From assembly GCA_964349835.1 (NCBI GenBank), contig CAYGID010000021.1, positions 1 through 32,380 on the forward strand: DNA of 32,380 nucleotides. The letters are read 5' to 3'. Each line of letters begins with the position of its first letter. The stretch's first letter is position 1. This DNA comes from JAQVSH01 sp964349835 (GTDB lineage: Bacteria; Bacteroidota; Bacteroidia; Bacteroidales; UBA4181). The translations under genes and the position numbers were made by a program. The notes under the pieces were generated by a model, which saw nothing but the letters and a program-made list of their open reading frames with translations, was not told the origin of the DNA and did no database searches. Positions 8,252 through 16,524 of the stretch are shown here, one piece after another.

Positions 8252-9297
8252 AAACAGAACGCACGATTCTCATAACCGGCGGTGCCGGCTTTATCGGTTC
8301 GCACGTGGTGCGCAGGATGGTTGCCCGTTACCCGCAGTACAAGATTATCAACCTCGATTTGCTCACCTACGCGGGCAATCCCGATAATCTTCGCGATGTG
8401 GAACAGGCGCCCAACTATCGCTTCGTGAAGGAGGACATCTGCCATTTCGAGGCGATGCAAGCACTGTTCAAAAAGGAGCAGATTAACGGGGTAATTCATC
8501 TGGCTGCCGAAAGCCACGTTGACCGTTCTATTGTGGATCCGTTTGGATTTGCACGCACCAACGTGATGGGTACCCTGTCGCTGTTGCAGGCCGCACGGCT
8601 TTCTTGGGGCACAGAGCTCGCAGACAAACGCTTTTACCACGTATCTACCGACGAAGTGTTCGGATCGCTCGATCATGGGGGCTTTTTTGTGGAGACTACT
8701 CCCTACGACCCCAAATCGCCCTACTCTGCATCGAAAGCCTCGTCCGACCACTTTGTACGCGCATTCCACAACACCTACAACTTTCCGGTGGTGATTTCGA
8801 ACTGTTCGAATAATTATGGGCCCAACCAATTTCCAGAGAAGCTTATACCCCTATTTATCAATAATATATGCAATAACAAACCCCTACCGGTATACGGAAA
8901 GGGCGAGAATGTGCGCGACTGGCTCTACGTAGAGGACCACGCCCGGGCCATTGATCTCATTTTCGAAAGAGGCACTGTAGGCGATACCTACAATATTGGC
9001 GGCTTCAACGAATGGAAAAATATCGATCTGATTCGGCTGATGATTCAAATCACCGACCGCCTTCTGGGGCGTCCCGAAGGGGCCTCCCTCCCGCTCATCA
9101 GCTATGTTACCGATAGGGCAGGGCACGATTTGCGCTATGCCATAGACTCTTCGAAGTTGAAGCACGAACTGGGATGGGAGCCGTCGCTCCGATTCGAAGA
9201 GGGTCTCGAAAAAACCGTGAAATGGTATCTCGAAAACAGGGAGTGGCTCAACAGAATAGCCTCCGGTGCATATCGGAATCAATCAGAGTCAAAGTAG
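8248..9297 (+). CDS. rmlB: dTDP-glucose 4,6-dehydratase
   Basis: A 349-residue extended short-chain dehydrogenase/reductase. It converts dTDP-glucose to dTDP-4-keto-6-deoxyglucose using bound NAD. It shows the Rossmann motif TGGAGFIGSHVV (about residues 10-21), LAAESHVDRSI, the active-site STDEVFGS, and the catalytic YSASKASSDHFVRA (Tyr-x-x-x-Lys). SNCSNNYGPNQFPEKLIPLF is characteristic of RmlB. rmlD, which would finish dTDP-L-rhamnose, is not found here; recG follows after 41 bp, so either rmlD lies elsewhere or the keto sugar feeds another product. Confidence 0.96.
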   Translation: MKTERTILITGGAGFIGSHVVRRMVARYPQYKIINLDLLTYAGNPDNLRDVEQAPNYRFVKEDICHFEAMQALFKKEQINGVIHLAAESHVDRSIVDPFGFARTNVMGTLSLLQAARLSWGTELADKRFYHVSTDEVFGSLDHGGFFVETTPYDPKSPYSASKASSDHFVRAFHNTYNFPVVISNCSNNYGPNQFPEKLIPLFINNICNNKPLPVYGKGENVRDWLYVEDHARAIDLIFERGTVGDTYNIGGFNEWKNIDLIRLMIQITDRLLGRPEGASLPLISYVTDRAGHDLRYAIDSSKLKHELGWEPSLRFEEGLEKTVKWYLENREWLNRIASGAYRNQSESK

Positions 9298-9338
9298 TTG
9301 CGTAACCCTTTGGGGCACACGCCGGCAAATCGATTAAC

Positions 9339-11444
9339 ATGTACGGCTATTTGCAGCAGGATATTCAGTTTCTGGCAGGAGTGGGGCCCAAGAAGGCCCA
9401 AATCTTGCTCAGTGAGTTGCAGGTGGGTACATTCGGAGAGTTACTCCACTACTACCCCTTCAGGTATGTGGATCGGTCGCGCTTCTATTCGATTCGCGAA
9501 CTCACCGATTCGAGCCCCTGGGTACAGATAAGAGGCACTGTAACCGCACTACAGCGAACCGGAGAGGGGCGCAGGGAGCGGCTGATACTCACCTTTTCGG
9601 ATCCGACAGGCTCAATCAGGGCTGTCTTTTTCAAGGGCATCAGCTATTGGATTAAGAGGTTCAAACAGGGCATCGATTACACTCTGTTCGGAAAGCCTTC
9701 GCTCTTTAACGGGGAGCTGCACTTTGTACACCCCGAAATTGAGGAGACTGCCAAAGCGGAAACCGGTATCCGGGCGCCGCTGCAGGCAGTTTACAACACC
9801 ACCGAGAAGATGAAAAACCATTTTCTCACCACCAGAGCCTTGGGTCGGTTGCAGCTTGCCCTTTGGCAGGGGATGCCGGGCACCATTCCCGAAACCCTTT
9901 CGGCGTGGCTGCTTACCCGCTTTCGGCTGATGCCCCGACACGACGCACTTTTCAACCTGCACTTTCCACAGTCGGCCGATTTGCTGAAAAAGGCTGAATT
10001 TCGGATCAAACTCGAGGAGTGTCTCTTTATGCAGCTCGATATCCTGCATCGGAAGAGCCTGAGGAAAGCTTCGGTTCCGGGGCCCCTATTCCCTTTGGTG
10101 GGCAGCCTTTTTCACCACTTTTTTGAACACAACCTCCCTTTCTCACTTACCGATGCCCAAAAGCGGGTAATCAAAGAGATCCGGAAAGACACAGCCACAG
10201 GAAAACAGATGAACCGACTCCTGCAGGGCGATGTGGGAAGCGGGAAAACGCTTGTTGCGCTGATGTGCATGTTGCTTGCGGCCGACAACGGGTATCAGTC
10301 GTGCCTGATGGCACCCACCGAAATTCTTGCGATGCAGCATTTCCAAACCCTGGTGGCTTTTCTGGAAGGGTTGGAGGTAAAAGTGGCACTACTCACCGGA
10401 TCGACCTCAAAAAAGGATCGGACCCAAATTCACCAGCAGTTGCGTAACGGAGCCCTCCATATTCTGGTGGGAACCCATGCGCTGTTGGAGGATGAGGTGC
10501 AATTCCACCAACTCGGTCTGGCAGTAATCGATGAACAGCACCGGTTCGGAGTGGCTCAGAGAGCTCGTCTGCACTACAAGGAGCAGTTGCCGCCCCATGT
10601 TTTGGTGATGACAGCCACCCCCATACCACGCACCTTGGCAATGACCGCATACGGCGACCTCGATGTGTCGGTGATTGACCAACTGCCCGCAGGCCGAAAA
10701 CCGATTCAAACGCTTCATATGTACGACAGTGCCCGGCTGCGGATGTACGGACTGCTTCGCGAAGAGATTGCCAAAGGGCGCCAGGTGTATGTGGTATTTC
10801 CCTTAATCGAGGAGTCGGAAAAGATGGACTACAAAGACCTCTACCTGGGTTACGATGTGATGCTTGAAACCTTTCCTCCTCCCAAATATCGCCTGAGCGT
10901 AGTACATGGCAGGATGAAGCCCGACGAAAAAGAGCGGGAGATGGCTCGCTTCAAGAGTGGCGAAACCCAAATCATGCTTGCCACCACGGTAATCGAGGTG
11001 GGGGTAGATGTTCCTAACGCCTCGATGATGGTGATCGAGAGTGCCGAACGTTTCGGGCTGTCGCAGTTGCACCAGTTGAGGGGACGGGTGGGACGCGGTT
11101 CGGAACAGTCGTACTGTATTCTGATGACACCCCACAATCTCTCGACCGATTCGCGCAAACGGATCGAAACCATGGTTAGAACCTGCAATGGATTCGAAAT
11201 TGCGGAGGTCGACATGCAGTTAAGGGGGCCGGGCGATGTGGAGGGAACCCGCCAGAGCGGAATGGCACTGGAGTTGAATTTGGCCGATCTGGCAAAGGAT
11301 CAGGCGATATTGCATTATGCAAGAGATATCGCCGAAGAGATTCTGCTTAGCGACCCGGAATTGAAGAGTCCCGAAAATCGACCCCTTTTGGCACAATTGA
11401 TGCAAAACAAACAGACCGCAGTAAATTGGGGAATGATTGGATAA
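9339..11444 (+). CDS. recG: ATP-dependent DNA helicase RecG
   Basis: A 701-residue protein of normal RecG length. It remodels stalled replication forks and branched recombination intermediates. The N-terminal wedge/OB region includes GVGPKKAQILL (a helix-hairpin-helix-like start) and IRGTVTALQRTGEGRRERLI. The helicase core has Walker A GDVGSGKT (297-304), the DEQH box (D398), motif III TATPIPRT, and motif VI QLRGRVGRG followed by the RecG-typical C-terminal DMQLRGPGDVEGTRQSG. It sits between rmlB and the aspartokinase gene with short gaps and is probably transcribed with neighbours, with no functional link apparent. Confidence 0.97.
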   Translation: MYGYLQQDIQFLAGVGPKKAQILLSELQVGTFGELLHYYPFRYVDRSRFYSIRELTDSSPWVQIRGTVTALQRTGEGRRERLILTFSDPTGSIRAVFFKGISYWIKRFKQGIDYTLFGKPSLFNGELHFVHPEIEETAKAETGIRAPLQAVYNTTEKMKNHFLTTRALGRLQLALWQGMPGTIPETLSAWLLTRFRLMPRHDALFNLHFPQSADLLKKAEFRIKLEECLFMQLDILHRKSLRKASVPGPLFPLVGSLFHHFFEHNLPFSLTDAQKRVIKEIRKDTATGKQMNRLLQGDVGSGKTLVALMCMLLAADNGYQSCLMAPTEILAMQHFQTLVAFLEGLEVKVALLTGSTSKKDRTQIHQQLRNGALHILVGTHALLEDEVQFHQLGLAVIDEQHRFGVAQRARLHYKEQLPPHVLVMTATPIPRTLAMTAYGDLDVSVIDQLPAGRKPIQTLHMYDSARLRMYGLLREEIAKGRQVYVVFPLIEESEKMDYKDLYLGYDVMLETFPPPKYRLSVVHGRMKPDEKEREMARFKSGETQIMLATTVIEVGVDVPNASMMVIESAERFGLSQLHQLRGRVGRGSEQSYCILMTPHNLSTDSRKRIETMVRTCNGFEIAEVDMQLRGPGDVEGTRQSGMALELNLADLAKDQAILHYARDIAEEILLSDPELKSPENRPLLAQLMQNKQTAVNWGMIG

Positions 11445-11536
11445 TTTGCATTTTAAAGGGGCAAAAGGAGTGGGATTCCAAAAAAAAGTGATTTTTTTGC
11501 ATCGCAATAGTGGATTCACCCTAACCGAAGAGATAA

Positions 11537-12922
11537 ATGCTTACAGTAGAGAAAATTGGCGGAACCTCCATGTCGCAGTTTCAGGATGTCTTAAAGAACA
11601 TCATCATCGGAAGCCGCAAACCGGAAGAGCTTTATAACAGGATATTCGTTGTATCGGCCTATAACAACGTGACCAACTGGCTACTAGAACACAAAAAGAG
11701 TGGCGAGCCCGGGATTTATGTACGGTTTCTGAACAATGAGGATTATAAAGTTTCGCTGAACGAGCTGTGCGAAAAACTGCTGGATATTAACCGTGAATTT
11801 GCTTCGATAGGGCTCGATACAGTAGCTGCCGAAGTTTTCCTTCGTCAGCGTATTGAACAGGCCAATAACTATCTCGAGAGCATGTACAATGTGATTGCCT
11901 CGGGCTATGTAAGCAAGGCCGACATCTACCTGGCTTCGCGCGAAATCCTCGCTTCGCTGGGCGAGGCTCACTCGGCCTGGAACTCGGTGAATATCCTTAC
12001 CAACAACGGTATTCATGCCACTTTTATTGACTTGTGCGGGTTTAACGACTCCGAGTCGCTCACCATCGACCAACGCATCCGGAAGGTATTCAGAAACATC
12101 GACTTTTCGAAAACGCTTTGCATTGCCACCGGTTACACCAAGGGCGTTGAGGGAATTATGCGGGCATTCGACCGGGGCTATTCGGAGGTCACCTTCAGCA
12201 AGGTAGCTGTGGAGGTAAAAGCCAACGAGGCGGTGATTCACAAGGAGTTTCACCTTTCGAGTGCCGACCCCAAAATTGTGGGCATCGAGAAATCAATTCC
12301 GGTGGGACAGACCAGCTTTATTATTGCCGACCAACTTGCCGATATCGGCATGGAGGCCATTCACCCCAAGGCCTCTAAACCGCTCGAAATTGCCGGCATC
12401 AATATCCGCATCAAGAATACATTCGAACCCGAACACAGCGGCACGTTAATCAGCAAAGATTATGTGAGCCGCGAATCGAGGGTGGAGGTGGTTTCGGGAA
12501 CCGACAAGGTGGTAGCCATTGAGATTCACGACCCCCTGATGGTAGGCGAAGTGGGTTTCGATATGGGCATCATGCAGACCTTTGCCAAGCATGACGTGAG
12601 TTACATCATGAAATCGACCAACGCCAACTGTATTACCACCATCGTGTGGGACAACAAACGGGTTTCGGCTCTGATCGAAGAGCTCGACGACCACTATGAG
12701 GAGGTGACTGCCCGTCCCGTTGCCATGGTATGTGCTATGGGTACCAATATTGCCAAACCGGGGATTCTGGCCACGGCATCGGCAGCGTTAGCCAAAAAGA
12801 GCATCAATGTTTTGGCTATCAGCCAGTCGCTCCGACAAATTAATATGCAGTTTATTATAGACCGCGACAACTATAGCGATGCCATCGTTGCGTTGAACGA
12901 TGCCCTCTGTTATAATTCATAA
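11537..12922 (+). CDS. Aspartokinase, Ask_Ect-like branch
   Basis: A 461-residue monofunctional aspartate kinase that makes 4-phospho-L-aspartate for lysine, threonine, methionine and diaminopimelate. The start reads VEKIGGTSMS instead of the common KFGGTS. Segments such as VVSAYNNVTNWLLEHKK, ASLGEAHSAWNS, AFDRGYSEVTFSKVA, AVIHKEFHLSSADP, GMEAIHPKASKPL and IKNTFEPEHSGTLIS match, from memory, the aspartokinase found in ectoine clusters (Ask_Ect). Two C-terminal ACT domains follow (about 310-455), with GILATASAALAKKSINVLAISQSLRQ in the second. No ectA/B/C is near. Upstream, an A8-GTGA-T7 stretch lies at about 11480-11498. It converges with the gene ending at 12952, with 29 bp between. Confidence 0.9.
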   Translation: MLTVEKIGGTSMSQFQDVLKNIIIGSRKPEELYNRIFVVSAYNNVTNWLLEHKKSGEPGIYVRFLNNEDYKVSLNELCEKLLDINREFASIGLDTVAAEVFLRQRIEQANNYLESMYNVIASGYVSKADIYLASREILASLGEAHSAWNSVNILTNNGIHATFIDLCGFNDSESLTIDQRIRKVFRNIDFSKTLCIATGYTKGVEGIMRAFDRGYSEVTFSKVAVEVKANEAVIHKEFHLSSADPKIVGIEKSIPVGQTSFIIADQLADIGMEAIHPKASKPLEIAGINIRIKNTFEPEHSGTLISKDYVSRESRVEVVSGTDKVVAIEIHDPLMVGEVGFDMGIMQTFAKHDVSYIMKSTNANCITTIVWDNKRVSALIEELDDHYEEVTARPVAMVCAMGTNIAKPGILATASAALAKKSINVLAISQSLRQINMQFIIDRDNYSDAIVALNDALCYNS

Positions 12923-12951
12923 ACGGCTATTGTAACCCGCAAACTTTGGCG

Positions 12952-13968
12952 TTATAAAAGTGTGTCGGCCCGTTCGGTAAGCGCCTCTGTAAGCATCCAG
13001 GCTTGGCCCGCAGCTCGGAGAGCCGCCCGGTTCACAATCAGTTTTTCGGGCACCACATCGTCGATAGGAATCGAAGAGGGTTTCTGCCCCTCCAGAATAT
13101 CGGCGGCAAGATTTCCCACCCGGAGACCCACTTCGTAATAGTTAGCACCAATCCCGAACATCGCGCCCAAGGGGGGATGATCGGGATTGTTTGTAAAGAC
13201 AGGTATCTTCCCTTCGTTGGCGGCCTTTACCACCATATCAACAGCAATCTCCACTACATTATCGCCCCCAACCCAGATGGCCTCTGCGCCCCTCGAAACA
13301 AGCGCCTGTGTGGCCTCCAACACGCCGCTCGACTGATCGACCACACTTTCGAGCAGTTCAATGCCCAAAGAGTCGCAAACAACCCGGGCAATGTTCACAC
13401 AAGCCTCCGAACAGGTTTCGCTCCGGCACCAGGTTACCCCCACCTTCTTCAGGCGGGGATTCATCTCGCGGGCAATCAGAAAGGCCTTTTCAACCGGCTG
13501 GAAGGTACCGATCCCGGCCAGATGGGGCGGACGGAGTTCGGGATGCTCCCTCTGGAGTCCCACGCCCGAAATAAAGGGGTCGGTAACGGTACCGAACACA
13601 TGAACCAATGCTCCTCTCTTGTTGGCATTCGCCATCACCTGCAGAGCCGGGGTGCTGGCAGTAAGCACCATTGCAAATCGGCTGCCCACCACCTCGCTGG
13701 CAATGGTGTTAGCGGTAGGGAGGTCGTTTTCGGCGTTATAATGGACAATCTCAATATTATTTCCATGCACAAACCCACGCGAGGCCAAACCGTTAACATA
13801 ACCCCGTACAGTTTCATCGAGGGTCTGGCGCGAGGAGAACTTAAGAATGGCGATCCGGGTAAGAGAATCCTCTCTTCGGTTCATCCGGTCTTGCAGAAGC
13901 AAAAAGAGCGAAAGAAGGGCAATCAAGCCCAACCCGGGAGCCAATTTACGTAAAGGAAGGAGCCACAT
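12952..13968 (-). CDS. Orphan ABC-type substrate-binding protein (TrpX-like, ABC_sub_bind family)
   Basis: A 338-residue protein. An N-terminal hydrophobic segment (LAPGLGLIALLSLFLLL, about residues 8-24) anchors or exports it; there is no lipobox Cys. The rest is a two-lobed periplasmic binding fold of the PF04392/COG2984 type: RIAILKFSS, VRGYVNGLASRGFVHGNNIEI, FAMVLTASTPALQ, VHVFGTVTDPFISGVGL, KKVGVTWC, AIWVGGDNVVEIAVDMVV, IPVFTNN and the closing PEKLIVNRAALRAAG. Relatives bind tryptophan, tyrosine or other small ligands. The partner permease and ATPase genes normally adjacent are absent. The gene follows the DUF3472 gene by 43 bp on the same strand. The ligand cannot be told from sequence. 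Confidence 0.85.
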   Translation of the reverse strand: MWLLPLRKLAPGLGLIALLSLFLLLQDRMNRREDSLTRIAILKFSSRQTLDETVRGYVNGLASRGFVHGNNIEIVHYNAENDLPTANTIASEVVGSRFAMVLTASTPALQVMANANKRGALVHVFGTVTDPFISGVGLQREHPELRPPHLAGIGTFQPVEKAFLIAREMNPRLKKVGVTWCRSETCSEACVNIARVVCDSLGIELLESVVDQSSGVLEATQALVSRGAEAIWVGGDNVVEIAVDMVVKAANEGKIPVFTNNPDHPPLGAMFGIGANYYEVGLRVGNLAADILEGQKPSSIPIDDVVPEKLIVNRAALRAAGQAWMLTEALTERADTLL

Positions 13969-14011
13969 AGTGCGTTATTGTGAGGGTCTGCTAAAGTAGA
14001 ACTTGTTTCTA

Positions 14012-15379
14012 TCAGAGCAAAGGCGTGGAGGCTTCGAGAGCCATCACCGCTTCCAAATGAGCACGAGGTGCCGTTTCGCCTCCCTTCCTGCTGAACGCAG
14101 CTCCGGTTGGGGTATTTTTATTAAAAAAGCCGCAATTCTGCAGGAAATAGCCATCTCCTTCGTTTCCCCCCGCATAGTCGACCCTAACCTGTGCCCTGGC
14201 AGTAGCATCGTACGAAAAACGAGCCTGCGTAAGTTCGTGCCATTTCCCATCCACATCGCATGCCCACTGGTTGGAAAAGAGCACTTTGCGAGTTATGAAA
14301 CCAAAAGCGGGATTGAAATTTTCGAGGAAGGAGTAGGGTGAGGTGTAGTAGGTGTTGGTTTGGGGCCGGAGAAAACTGGCAATGAGGCGCCAGCGCGATT
14401 CATCGGTGGCATAGAACCATGCCGTGTAAACGGTATTGCCCTTTCCGTCGGGACGGATCCGGGTAAGAAACTTGTAGGAGAGCCCGGCTTTCCAGGGGTA
14501 AACCAGATAACTCTGCCCTCCCGACCCTTCATTGCCGAATTCGCCCACATAGACTCCCTCTCCCTTCTTCAGGAGACGGATCTGAAGCGAATCGGGTATC
14601 TCTTTGGGATCCTGCGTATCGAACGGACTCCAAACGGAGAAGAGCACCCTTCGCTGGGTAGGAGAGTTAACCTGAATGCCAAAATAGCCCTCGCCAAATC
14701 CATTGGCCATGTAGTAGCTTCCCTCCACATCGTTTGCCTCAGGAACTGTAACCTCGTTGTAAAACCACTCCGTTTTAGTGGCCTCGGGCAGCGAATAGCG
14801 CAGGTGCACCGAAGGGCCTCTCCTGCCCCAGTAAGAGGCAAAATCGTGAACATAATTCATGGGCTCCGACACTACCTCTCCACTAACCAGAAGGTCGCTT
14901 ATTTCGGCAAAGTTGCTCCCACTCTTTTCGATTCCGGAGAGCTCAACCTTCACATATCCGGGCTCCGAAATCACGATACTACCCACCGGGATATCCGAGA
15001 AATCAGATGCACCAACCGACACAACAAAACTCTTTTCGCCCACCCGGAGCATCAGCTTTGAACTCCCATCGCTACTGCGGGCCCTCAGAGCAAGCTGCAG
15101 GGAGCCGGCGCGGTTCACCCTAAAGAATACTGCAATGCGGGTGGCGGGGTCGCTCCAGCGCGAAATCCCCTCGTCGCCGATTCTGACCCGGCTGGTTGTG
15201 GGAATTGCATAGGCGTTACCACCCATCGAAACGGCAACAGCATCCTGAGCCACACTCTTCGCCGGCGCTTGTCTGATAGGCTGCGCAGAGAAAGGAAGTG
15301 CAGAAAGAGGTTGCAGAGCGAGGGTCGCAGCCAGGCAAAAGAGGCAGAAAAAGGGCAGGAATGGACAGTCTATTCTCAT
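14012..15379 (-). CDS. Secreted DUF3472 protein (DUF5077-like N-terminal domain)
   Basis: A 455-residue exported protein of unknown function. I use the ATG at 15379; the in-frame codon at 15385 is TTG. Residues 1-30 are a signal peptide (CLFCLAATLALQPLSALPF). Residues about 45-160 form a beta-sandwich similar to DUF5077 domains (FFRVNRAGSLQLALRARS). Residues about 165-440 fit DUF3472, with ASYWGRRGPSVHLRYSLP, NEVTVPEANDVEGSYYMANGFGEGYFGIQVNS, RRVLFSVWSPFDT and a Gly-rich middle. Proteins like this often occur with secreted glycan-active enzymes. Here the divergent neighbour is an exported SGNH esterase, which agrees with a carbohydrate-related role, but that is inference. Confidence 0.8.
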   Translation of the reverse strand: MRIDCPFLPFFCLFCLAATLALQPLSALPFSAQPIRQAPAKSVAQDAVAVSMGGNAYAIPTTSRVRIGDEGISRWSDPATRIAVFFRVNRAGSLQLALRARSSDGSSKLMLRVGEKSFVVSVGASDFSDIPVGSIVISEPGYVKVELSGIEKSGSNFAEISDLLVSGEVVSEPMNYVHDFASYWGRRGPSVHLRYSLPEATKTEWFYNEVTVPEANDVEGSYYMANGFGEGYFGIQVNSPTQRRVLFSVWSPFDTQDPKEIPDSLQIRLLKKGEGVYVGEFGNEGSGGQSYLVYPWKAGLSYKFLTRIRPDGKGNTVYTAWFYATDESRWRLIASFLRPQTNTYYTSPYSFLENFNPAFGFITRKVLFSNQWACDVDGKWHELTQARFSYDATARAQVRVDYAGGNEGDGYFLQNCGFFNKNTPTGAAFSRKGGETAPRAHLEAVMALEASTPLL

Positions 15380-15466
15380 GATCAAAAGATGGGTAACAGA
15401 GGTAAAATTAGCAGATTTTTACCGGATTCAAATCACTTTCAGCCGGCAGAGAGAAAAAATTGATAA

Positions 15467-15507
15467 GGCTTGGCGCAAGCCAACCATTATGCTAATTTTA
15501 CATAATG
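15467..15507. promoter_or_regulatory. Two adjacent perfect inverted repeats in a divergent intergenic region
   Basis: GGCTTG-GCG-CAAGCC (15467-15481) is followed 3 bp later by CATTATG-N9-CATAATG (15485-15507). They lie between the divergent DUF3472 gene (start 15379) and SGNH gene (start 15625), in the A/T-rich part before the pyrimidine repeat. Either could be an operator or a small hairpin. No -7 box with a good consensus is recognised on either strand here. Confidence 0.3.
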
Positions 15508-15530
15508 CTATTTTTATCCATAGCAATTGT

Positions 15531-15620
15531 ATCTATCCCTATTTTCCTTTCCCTATTTTCCTTTCCCTATTTCCCTATTTCCCTATTTCCCTATTTCCTA
15601 TCCCTATTTTATCTATCCCT
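15531..15620 (+). repeat. Pyrimidine simple-sequence repeat, CCCTATTT units
   Basis: Two perfect 14-bp units (CCCTATTTTCCTTT) at 15537-15564 are followed by four perfect 8-bp units (CCCTATTT) at 15565-15596. A shorter CCTAT and another CCCTATTTT follow. The block is bracketed by the direct repeat ATCTATCCCT at 15531-15540 and 15611-15620. It ends 4 bp before the ATG of the SGNH gene, so it forms the 5' untranslated leader. It is nearly free of G on the plus strand. Confidence 0.85.
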
Positions 15621-15624
15621 TCTC

Positions 15625-16398
15625 ATGAATAATAACGTTTCACCATCCGCATCGCGCCGCCGTTTCCTGCAAACAGTTGCGTTGGGAGGGCTGGCAGCTC
15701 TCTCTATTCCCGAAATCGTTTCGGCAGCCATGCCGCCTGCAGCAAAGAAAAAAATCAAGTTGCGCCAGGGAGATGTAATCCTTTTTCAGGGCGACTCCAT
15801 CACCGACTCCGGAAGAAATAAGCAGAACCCGGCGCCCAACAACGGAAGCGCCCTGGGCAACGGATATCCCTTTCTTACCGCATCGTTTCTGCTGAACAAC
15901 TATGCAAACCTCAACCTGACCCTGCATAACAGAGGCATCAGCGGAAACAAAGTATTTCAGCTGGCCGAACGGTGGGAAACAGATTGTCTGGAGCTGAAAC
16001 CCAACGTAATGAGTATTATGATTGGGGTTAACGATTTCTGGCACACACAGAATGGCAGCTATAACGGGACGCCCGAGACCTACGAAAAAGATTATATGGC
16101 GTTACTCGAACGCACTCGGAATGCCCTGCCCAATCTGCAACTCATCTGCATTGAACCCTACGCGGTAAAGGCCGCCGGAGGCGCGGTAAACGACAACTGG
16201 TATCCGGTATTCAATGAATATCGCGAAGCAGCTGCACGAGTTGCAAAGGCCTATGCCGATGTATTCATCCCCTTGCAGAGCATCTTCGACAAAGTGCAAC
16301 CGCTTGCCTCGGCAAAGCACTGGACAGGCGACGGAGTTCACCCCTCTCTTGCCGGCGCATCGCTCATCTCAGAGGCGTGGCTCGCAACGTTGAAATAG
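15625..16398 (+). CDS. Tat-exported SGNH/GDSL hydrolase (probable carbohydrate esterase)
   Basis: A 257-residue protein. The start at 15625 gives a Tat signal peptide with SRRRFL (10-15), a hydrophobic stretch and a likely cleavage near VSA-A (33-35). An upstream in-frame ATG at 15505 would translate the CCCTATTT repeat into Phe/Pro/Leu-rich sequence and bury the Tat signal, so I reject it. SGNH blocks are all present: GDSITDSG (Ser58), NRGISGN, IGVNDFWH and DGVHPS (Asp236, His239). The family contains acetylesterases for rhamnogalacturonan, xylan and sialic acid, and GDSL lipases; the order of blocks and size suit a carbohydrate acetylesterase, though the substrate is not visible. The gene stands alone on the plus strand and converges on the Pho operon. 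Confidence 0.9.
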   Translation: MNNNVSPSASRRRFLQTVALGGLAALSIPEIVSAAMPPAAKKKIKLRQGDVILFQGDSITDSGRNKQNPAPNNGSALGNGYPFLTASFLLNNYANLNLTLHNRGISGNKVFQLAERWETDCLELKPNVMSIMIGVNDFWHTQNGSYNGTPETYEKDYMALLERTRNALPNLQLICIEPYAVKAAGGAVNDNWYPVFNEYREAAARVAKAYADVFIPLQSIFDKVQPLASAKHWTGDGVHPSLAGASLISEAWLATLK

Positions 16399-16422
16399 TG
16401 CTCTAATGCTCTAATGCTCTAA
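16399..16422 (+). repeat. Three tandem TGCTCTAA units
   Basis: TGCTCTAA occurs three times head to tail at 16399-16406, 16407-16414 and 16415-16422, directly after the SGNH stop codon. Its reverse complement TTAGAGCA recurs at 16457-16464 and 16483-16490, so the 3' region of the SGNH transcript could fold back. The same octamer recurs in the repeat at 22451-22504. Confidence 0.75.
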
Positions 16423-16454
16423 TTAAATGATACTTACGCGCAAGCGCGAAAAAC

Positions 16455-16508
16455 CATTAGAGCATTGCGCGCCAGCGCAGCATTAGAGCACTAGAGCTCT
16501 TGCGCGAA
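16455..16508 (+). repeat. Dispersed non-coding repeat, copy A
   Basis: A 54-bp sequence in the 126-bp gap between the convergent SGNH and phoU genes. Its reverse complement matches 22451-22504: 35 of 36 positions agree over 16455-16490 against 22469-22504, and about 15 of 18 over 16491-16508 against 22451-22468. It contains TTAGAGCA octamers around a GC-rich core (GCGCGCCAGCGC) and the palindrome AGAGCTCT. It looks like a REP-type intergenic element. Confidence 0.8.
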
Positions 16509-16524
16509 GCGCAGCACCAGAGCG

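Noticed and set aside
11480..11498. Terminator at A8-GTGA-T7 after recG
   Set aside because: The stem is only A-T pairs and lies in the leader of the next gene; too weak to call.
15505..15624. SGNH hydrolase starting at 15505
   Set aside because: This part is only the translated CCCTATTT repeat; the Tat signal begins at 15625.
16399..16508. CRISPR-like array
   Set aside because: Units are only 8 bp, tandem without spacers, and partly inverted; no cas genes are present.
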